Assembly: GCA_023396225.1 (NCBI GenBank)
Contig: JAEWWT010000023.1
Span: forward strand, 1-64,000
Source: Bacillota bacterium
GTDB taxonomy: Bacteria; Bacillota; Clostridia; Oscillospirales; Ruminococcaceae
Reading direction: 5' to 3'
DNA length: 64,000 nucleotides
The stretch's first letter is position 1, and every line of letters starts with the position of its first letter. Position numbers and translations under genes: made by a program. Positions 59,005 to 64,000 of the stretch are shown piece by piece. The notes beneath the pieces were generated by a model that was given only the letters and a program-made list of their open reading frames with translations, was not told the DNA's origin and did not search any database.

Positions 59005-59180
59005 TTGTACTCAAATGGTACACCTTTTATTGAAGATAGTGATTACCCCATCACAGTCTGATGCGAAAGCATTATAAAAGGAACAGTCTCTATAATATTT
59101 ACCCCATATTATGGAGTCTCCCCAATAATCCTATATCATATTTGCCCTTGTTTGCTACCCCCAAACAAGGGTCCCTTTTT
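59005..59180 (+). ncRNA. Candidate small RNA with three UACCCC loops
   Basis: Five hairpins in a row. TGTAC/GTACA (59006-59022); GTGAT/ATCAC with loop TACCCC (59039-59054); TGATGC/GCATTA with GAAA loop (59059-59074); CTCTATAATAT/ATATTATGGAG with loop TTACCCC (59088-59116); CCCTTGTTTG/CAAACAAGGG with loop CTACCCC (59145-59171), followed by TCCCTTTTT as terminator. The linker adds TCTCCCC (59117-59123). There is no coding frame. A weak promoter may lie near 58978-59004. C-rich loops repeated like this occur in Shine-Dalgarno-binding small RNAs such as LhrC and RsaE. Confidence 0.6.
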
Positions 59181-59184
59181 GCTC

Positions 59185-59219
59185 AAAAAAGCGGTAAGAT
59201 TTTTCTTACCGCTTTTATT
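59185..59219 (-). terminator. Terminator of the rnf operon
   Basis: AAAGCGGTAAGA/TCTTACCGCTTT with a short loop. On the minus strand it is followed by a T-run, six bases after the rnfB stop. Confidence 0.88.
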
Positions 59220-59224
59220 ATTAT

Positions 59225-60052
59225 TTATTTTTCTTCCATCTTAACTTCATATACAGTATCGCATTTGCGAATTGCCTTTGTCGGGCATGCATCTGCGCAT
59301 TTTCCACAGGATGTGCATTTGTCGTAATCAATCTTTGCAAGATTATTTTCAACATGTATTGCGTCAAATTCACATTTCTTTTCGCAAATTTTACATCCTA
59401 TACAGCCACTCTTGCAAACTGATTTTACTATCTTTCCGATTTCTGTGGATGAACAGCAGACATCAATATGATTAGTAATATCATGTACAATTATGAGATT
59501 GTTCGGGCAAGCTTTTGTACAAATCCCGCAGCCGATACACTTTGACTTATCAACACGAGCAAGTCCGTCCCTAATGATTATTGCATTATTAGGACAAACC
59601 ACTGCACAGTCGCCAAAACCGAGGCACCCATGAGTACATTCCTCTGACCCATTGTAGAATTTATTTGCAGCAAGACATGTCTGGATTCCGCTGTATTTGT
59701 ATTTAGATGCTGTTGCATTGCAGTCACCGTTACAACGTACAACTGCAACCTGAGGAACGGCAGCACCTGCGTCTGCAATCCCCATAATAGCGGCAATTTT
59801 TGAAGAAGAATCAGCACCCCCAGGACGGCAAAGATTTGTCGCAACGCCGTTTTTTACAACTGCTGTTGCATAGTCAGCACAGCCTGAAAATCCGCATGCA
59901 CCGCAGTTTACCTGTGGGAGAGCTTCATTTACAGCTTCAATTCTCTCATCAACTTTTACTTCAAAAGCTTTGGAGGCAACTGTAAGAAGCAAGCCTGATA
60001 ATCCTCCCATTACAGCGAAGATTATTATAGGCAATATATAAGTTTCAACCAT
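59225..60052 (-). CDS. rnfB: Rnf complex subunit RnfB
   Basis: 275 residues. Iron-sulfur subunit that takes electrons from ferredoxin. N-terminal membrane segment (about 5-27), the Fe-S domain NCGACGFSGCADYA near 49-62 with its fourth cysteine at NLCRPGG, then four ferredoxin-type motifs (CTHGCLGFGDCAVVCP, CIGCGICTKACP, CKSGCIGCKICEKKC, CTSCGKCADACP). Shine-Dalgarno is GGGGGTGG. Last gene of rnfCDGEAB, the usual order in Clostridia. Confidence 0.95.
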   Translation of the reverse strand: MVETYILPIIIFAVMGGLSGLLLTVASKAFEVKVDERIEAVNEALPQVNCGACGFSGCADYATAVVKNGVATNLCRPGGADSSSKIAAIMGIADAGAAVPQVAVVRCNGDCNATASKYKYSGIQTCLAANKFYNGSEECTHGCLGFGDCAVVCPNNAIIIRDGLARVDKSKCIGCGICTKACPNNLIIVHDITNHIDVCCSSTEIGKIVKSVCKSGCIGCKICEKKCEFDAIHVENNLAKIDYDKCTSCGKCADACPTKAIRKCDTVYEVKMEEK

Positions 60053-60064
60053 CTTGCCACCCCC

Positions 60065-60643
60065 TTACGAAAACATACCCGAAAAGCCCATAAAGCTTAC
60101 GGATACAATTGAAGCGGCAATAAGTGTTGCAGGAATACCCTTGAAAGTGTCTGGAATATCAGACTTTTCAACTCTTGAACGCACTCCGCTGAAAAGTACA
60201 AGTGCAAGTGTAAATCCAAGGCCTGCACCAAGAGAGTTTACAAGGGACTGAACAAATGTATAACTGTTGTCTATGTTGAGGATTGTTACCCCGAGGACAG
60301 CACAGTTTGTTGTGATAAGCGGAAGAAATACGCCGAGAGCTTTATAAAGTGACGGAACTTTCTTCTTGAGGATAATTTCAACAAGCTGAACGAACAACGC
60401 AATTATAAGGATAAATGCAATTGTCTTAAGGTAGTCAAGTCCCATAGGAACAAGAATCAAAGAGTAAATAGGGAATGTGCAAAGTGTAGCACAAATCATT
60501 ACAAAGGTTACTGCAACACCCATTCCGATTGCACTGTCAAGCTTTTTTGAAACACCGAGAAATGGGCAGATACCCATGAATTTTGAAAGTACAAAGTTGT
60601 CAACAAGCATTGCACTCAGTAAAATAACAATAAGCTCTTTCAT
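60065..60643 (-). CDS. rnfA: Rnf complex membrane subunit RnfA
   Basis: 192 residues, six membrane segments, with family stretches VDNFVLSKFMGICPFLGVSKK near 14-34 and TTNCAVLG near 108 that carry the membrane-embedded cysteines binding a [2Fe-2S] cluster between RnfA and RnfE. Forms the ion-translocating core with RnfD and RnfE. ATG after GGAGG. Two bases separate it from the rnfE stop. Confidence 0.95.
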   Translation of the reverse strand: MKELIVILLSAMLVDNFVLSKFMGICPFLGVSKKLDSAIGMGVAVTFVMICATLCTFPIYSLILVPMGLDYLKTIAFILIIALFVQLVEIILKKKVPSLYKALGVFLPLITTNCAVLGVTILNIDNSYTFVQSLVNSLGAGLGFTLALVLFSGVRSRVEKSDIPDTFKGIPATLIAASIVSVSFMGFSGMFS

Positions 60644-60645
60644 AA

Positions 60646-61323
60646 TCAGTTACAGCCTCCCTCTTTGTTGAAAGTAGGACAATTTGCGGCATTAGGACAG
60701 GCATGACATCCGATTTCCTGCGGTGGCTTTTTCTTTGCAAGCTTGTTTACAAGTGCAATTACACAGCCGAGTACAAAGAATCCGCCTGCCGGCATAATGA
60801 AAAGGGTCATTGTAGAAGGAAGATGAAGGGACATTCCCATCCACTTGCCTGTTCCCATGATTTCTCTTATTGACCCCATGGTAAAGAGTGATAATGTAAA
60901 ACCAAGCCCCATTCCTACTGCGTCAAGGAAAGATTTGAAAACATTGTTCTTTGAAGCAAATGCTTCTGCACGTCCAAGAATGATACAGTTTACAGTGATA
61001 AGCGAAAGGAAAAGTCCCAGTCTGTCATAAAGATCAGGGAGATATCCTTTCATAAGAAATTCAATCAGCGTTACAAAGCTTGCTATTACAACTATAAAAG
61101 ATGGTAGACGAACAGCTTTTGGAATGATATTTTTCAGCAGGGAAATTACAATATTTGAACAGATAAGTACAAAAGTAGTTGCAAGTCCCATGCCAATGCC
61201 GTTTTCAGCCATAGTTGTTACTGCAAGTGTAGGACACATTCCAAGAAGGGTAACAAGCGTCGGGTTTTCTTTTATAATGCCTTTTGTAAGTTCATAAAGA
61301 TTACTCTTTTTATTTTCACTCAT
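60646..61323 (-). CDS. rnfE: Rnf complex membrane subunit RnfE
   Basis: 225 residues, six membrane segments, with LLGMCPTLAVTT near 25 and ITVNCIILGRAEAFA near 108 (partner cysteines to RnfA). The C-terminus carries a soluble extension of about 25 residues with four cysteines spaced C-x2-C-x5-C-x8-C (residues about 206-224), which could hold a metal or cluster. It overlaps the rnfG stop by 8 bases. Confidence 0.95.
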   Translation of the reverse strand: MSENKKSNLYELTKGIIKENPTLVTLLGMCPTLAVTTMAENGIGMGLATTFVLICSNIVISLLKNIIPKAVRLPSFIVVIASFVTLIEFLMKGYLPDLYDRLGLFLSLITVNCIILGRAEAFASKNNVFKSFLDAVGMGLGFTLSLFTMGSIREIMGTGKWMGMSLHLPSTMTLFIMPAGGFFVLGCVIALVNKLAKKKPPQEIGCHACPNAANCPTFNKEGGCN

Positions 61324-61978
61324 CGATTATCTCCCCTTTCTTTTCAGTATAGGTTACTGCAGCATATGTTACAGCATTATTCATTCCTTTAGAGGAGAAG
61401 GTTGCTCCGGTTATTGCATCAAATTCAAATCCGTCATCTGAAGATGTTGCACCAGTTTGCATATCATAAAGCTTCCTGCGTTCTTCATCAGTACCCCAAA
61501 TGGCCTTCTTTTTTGGATCGTTATCAGTTTTAACAGTAGGAAATTCAAAAAGATCAGCAGATACTCCTGAAAACTGATTAAGAAATGCAGGATCCTGAAC
61601 CTTTGTTCCAAGACCAGGAGTTTCTTTAATATCAATGATTGAAACGCCCTTGATTGTTCCGTCAGGAGAAATTCCGACAAGAACATGAAGTCCGCCTTTT
61701 GAGTATCCGTCTGCAAAAACTTCAAAGGCAACATTGTTGTCGGCGTCTTTCATTATAGAAGTAATTCCATCATAAGTCTTTACAGTACCATCATCATTTT
61801 TAAGCATTTCAAAGCCGTTGTCTGAGCCATATATTTCTGTAAGTCCGCCTTTAAGCTTATCAGTTATTACGCCTGTATTATCCTTGTATGTAGCTTTATA
61901 TGCAAATACAAGAAGTCCGCAGGTTATAAGGCAGATAAGCATAAGAACTAGAGGCGGCATAATAAATTCCTTTTTCAA
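61316..61978 (-). CDS. rnfG: Rnf complex flavoprotein subunit RnfG
   Basis: 220 residues. One N-terminal membrane segment (about 8-28), then an outer FMN-binding domain. FMN is attached covalently to the threonine of DAITGATFSSKG near residue 190. Conserved ETPGLGTKV near 118. TTG at 61978 is 9 bases after AAGGAGG and directly follows the rnfD stop; the longer TTG frame at 61999 contains that site. Confidence 0.94.
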   Translation of the reverse strand: MKKEFIMPPLVLMLICLITCGLLVFAYKATYKDNTGVITDKLKGGLTEIYGSDNGFEMLKNDDGTVKTYDGITSIMKDADNNVAFEVFADGYSKGGLHVLVGISPDGTIKGVSIIDIKETPGLGTKVQDPAFLNQFSGVSADLFEFPTVKTDNDPKKKAIWGTDEERRKLYDMQTGATSSDDGFEFDAITGATFSSKGMNNAVTYAAVTYTEKKGEIIDE

Positions 61979-61979
61979 C

Positions 61980-62951
61980 TCAGGTTCCCTCCTTTGCAAT
62001 TTTTGCTCCGAGAGGAACAGTTCTGGTAAGTCTGTCTATATAAGGGGTAAGGAGATTCATAAGCAGTATTGAGAAAGAAACACCCTCAGGATAATTACTA
62101 AACTGTCTTATAATAAATGTAATAATACCACATCCAAGACCGAAAATAATCTTGCCCTTTGTTGTGAGAGGGGTTGTTGAATAGTCTGTTGCCATGAAAA
62201 TAGCGCCGATCATAAGTCCGCCTGCAAAAATCTGATAAACAGTTTCAACTCCGCTGCCTGTGTAAATGAAGGTGAGCAGGGCAAGTGAGCCGATAAATGC
62301 AAGAGGTGTTGCAGGAGAGATTACTCTTAAAGAAGCAAGATACACACCGCCGATAATAAGTGCAATTGCACATGTTTCGCCAAGACAGCCTCCTGTTGTT
62401 CCGAGAAGAAGATCCTTGAAAGCGAAAGGTGCAATTCTGTTTGTTCCATTGTCAAGCCACTGTACAGCAAGAGGTGTTGCTCCTGTTACAATATCAGTTG
62501 AATTGATCTTATAGAAGAATGGAACTGCCCATGTTGACATCTGTGAAGTGAATGACAGCATCAGAACAATTCGTGCGACGATAGCAGGGTTTGCAAAGTT
62601 CTGCCCAATGCCGCCGAAAAGCTGTTTAACTATTACTATTGCAATAAAACTGCCGATTACAGCAATGTAAAGAGGAATTGTTGCAGGAAGGTTCATTGCA
62701 AGGAGTATGCCTGTTACAACTGCTGATAGATCGGAAATTGTCTGTTCACGTTTCATAATAATACGTGAAAATCCTTCAAAAACCACACAGGAAGTAACAC
62801 AGATAAATATTACTATTAATGCTCTCAATCCAAAAATAATTCCACTTGCTACAATTGCAGGGAAAAGTGCAATTATTACTTGGAGCATGATAAACTTCGT
62901 TGACAGAAAAGATGATCTGTGCGGCGAAGGTGAAACTATCAATCCTTTCAA
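61980..62951 (-). CDS. rnfD: Rnf complex membrane subunit RnfD
   Basis: 323 residues, nine or ten membrane segments. SPSPHRSS at the start and the FMN-attachment motif VTGATPLA near 155-162 mark RnfD. It belongs to the ion-translocating part with RnfA and RnfE. TTG at 62951 lies nine bases after AAAGGA and gives the normal short N-terminus; TTG 62975 would precede that site. Confidence 0.94.
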   Translation of the reverse strand: MKGLIVSPSPHRSSFLSTKFIMLQVIIALFPAIVASGIIFGLRALIVIFICVTSCVVFEGFSRIIMKREQTISDLSAVVTGILLAMNLPATIPLYIAVIGSFIAIVIVKQLFGGIGQNFANPAIVARIVLMLSFTSQMSTWAVPFFYKINSTDIVTGATPLAVQWLDNGTNRIAPFAFKDLLLGTTGGCLGETCAIALIIGGVYLASLRVISPATPLAFIGSLALLTFIYTGSGVETVYQIFAGGLMIGAIFMATDYSTTPLTTKGKIIFGLGCGIITFIIRQFSNYPEGVSFSILLMNLLTPYIDRLTRTVPLGAKIAKEGT

Positions 62952-62997
62952 AATATCAGTTCCTTTCGTATTCAATAAATTTATTTAATCAGATATA

Positions 62998-64000
62998 TTA
63001 TTTTTTCCTTGGGAGAATCCCTTTTGCAAGCTGATTTACTTCTGCAAGCGGACGGTTAGCAGGACATACATATGAGCAGCAGCCGCAGTTCATGCAGAGT
63101 ATAAGCCTCAGATCCTGAAGTACCTTTACATCCTTACTTTTGTAAGCTGATTCAAGCAACATAGGCATCAGGTTCATCGGGCAGGCATTTGCGCACATTC
63201 CGCATCTGATACAGGAGGTTGTTTTAGGAATTTTTACATCCTTGAATGCAAGGACAGCATTATTCTGCTTGATGACAGGCTGATCTGTATCATACAGGCA
63301 CATACCCATCATAGGTCCGCCGTAAAGAACCTTTTCAGGCTTTTCAGCACCGCAGTATTCAAGTATTTCTGATACTCTTGTTCCTATAAGAACAGTGTAG
63401 TTACCGGAGTTCTTAGTAATTGCATTTCCGTCAACAGTAAGACGTCTTGATATGAGAGGTATACCTGTACGTGAGTATTTGTTAATAAATGAAACAGTAG
63501 ATACGTTCATAACAATAATGCCTTGATTAGACGGCAGTTCACCTTCTGCAATGATACGTCCAGTTGCTGCGTATGAAATAACTTTTTCAGCACCCTGCGG
63601 GTAACTTGACGGGAGAGTAACTACATCAATGGAGTTGATATTTTCGGTTTTGCTTGTCATAAGTTTAATTGCTTCAGGCTTATTAGATTCTATACAGATT
63701 TTACAGTGAGGTATTCCGAGATATTTCTGGACAAGAAGAATACCCTCAATAATATCAGTAGGACTTTCGAGCATTTCCCTGTAGTCGGAGGTGATGTACG
63801 GTTCACATTCAGCAGCGTTGATAACAAGTGTATCAATAGGAGTTTTGACTGCGTCAAAGTTCAGTTTTATGTGGGTAGGGAAACCTGCACCGCCAAGACC
63901 TGTAAGTCCGCTTTCCCTTATTGCAGAAATAAGAGACTGTGAATCAGTGATTTCCGGAACTGAAATGTCAGGGCACATTGTCTGGAGTCCGTCTGTTTCA
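62998..64000 (-). CDS. rnfC: Rnf complex subunit RnfC (N-terminus cut by window edge)
   Basis: About 334 residues are visible and the frame stays open to 64000 (ETDGLQT before the internal ATG at 63978), so roughly the first 100 residues are missing. RnfC binds NADH and FMN and carries two 4Fe-4S clusters. GLTGLGGAGFPTHIK is the nucleotide-binding loop, CEPYITSDYREML follows, and the two cluster motifs are CIRCGMCANACP and CMNCGCCSYVCP near the end. First gene of the operon; its promoter is outside the window. Confidence 0.95.
   Translation of the reverse strand, partial: ETDGLQTMCPDISVPEITDSQSLISAIRESGLTGLGGAGFPTHIKLNFDAVKTPIDTLVINAAECEPYITSDYREMLESPTDIIEGILLVQKYLGIPHCKICIESNKPEAIKLMTSKTENINSIDVVTLPSSYPQGAEKVISYAATGRIIAEGELPSNQGIIVMNVSTVSFINKYSRTGIPLISRRLTVDGNAITKNSGNYTVLIGTRVSEILEYCGAEKPEKVLYGGPMMGMCLYDTDQPVIKQNNAVLAFKDVKIPKTTSCIRCGMCANACPMNLMPMLLESAYKSKDVKVLQDLRLILCMNCGCCSYVCPANRPLAEVNQLAKGILPRKK

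Noticed and set aside
1..64000. tRNA, rRNA, CRISPR or prophage
   Set aside because: Looked for cloverleaf 3' ends, rRNA signatures, regularly spaced repeats and phage structural genes; none was seen.

Overview
The window looks like a chromosome segment of a low-GC, anaerobic, spore-lineage Firmicute of class Clostridia, most likely a Ruminococcus/Oscillospiraceae-type gut bacterium. The grounds are strong AGGAGG-type ribosome binding sites with frequent TTG/GTG starts, a T-box leader, SpoIID, DUF4317 and DUF4321 proteins, an rnfCDGEAB ion pump, and an [FeFe]-hydrogenase-like sensor. No rRNA, tRNA, CRISPR array or prophage was recognised.

Layout. 1-2030: the end of an IS5-like insertion sequence cutting a small membrane-sensor gene, then an EamA transporter and a Cu/Zn superoxide dismutase-like gene. 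2067-5394: an [FeFe]-hydrogenase/chemotaxis-receptor fusion and a DUF4317 gene. 5469-13875 (minus): one likely eight-gene unit running from citrate synthase through a membrane protein, a lipoprotein, a two-component system, a PNPOx-like protein and DUF1385 to prmC. 14027-20005 (plus): spoIID, a 720-base RNA-rich gap, metG, a GNAT gene, tatD and an XRE regulator. 20188-22585 (minus): nifU, nifS, rnhA. 22610-28059: a small MITE-like element, a phosphoesterase, a lipoprotein and a P-type Ca2+-ATPase. 28076-37397 (minus): SDR, transglutaminase, DUF58 and MoxR genes, a leucine-rich-repeat protein, an unknown protein and a DEAD-box helicase. 37884-44712 (plus): a diguanylate cyclase, an EAL/beta-solenoid protein and a large anchored protein. 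44910-58606 (plus): zapA, a U32 peptidase and the rod-shape cluster mreB-mreC-mreD-PBP2, a MinD-like gene and mgsA, then a T-box-controlled GNAT-hisS-aspS unit. 59225-64000 (minus): the Rnf operon, with rnfC cut by the window edge.

How it fits together. Rnf couples ferredoxin oxidation to NAD+ reduction and ion pumping. The hydrogenase-like receptor probably senses H2 or redox state. The cyclase and EAL proteins suggest c-di-GMP signalling. MreBCD, PBP2 and ZapA serve envelope growth and division.

The most unusual content is in untranslated RNA. There is a family of about 100-120 nt structured elements before the minD-like gene and hisS, with a degenerate inverted copy at 37681-37775. There is a candidate small RNA at 59005-59180 with three hairpins that each expose a UACCCC loop. 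There are two genes whose Shine-Dalgarno and start codon are separated by a hairpin, and several other leaders that could hide the ribosome binding site. All RNA calls come from pairing worked out by eye, without folding or homology software.
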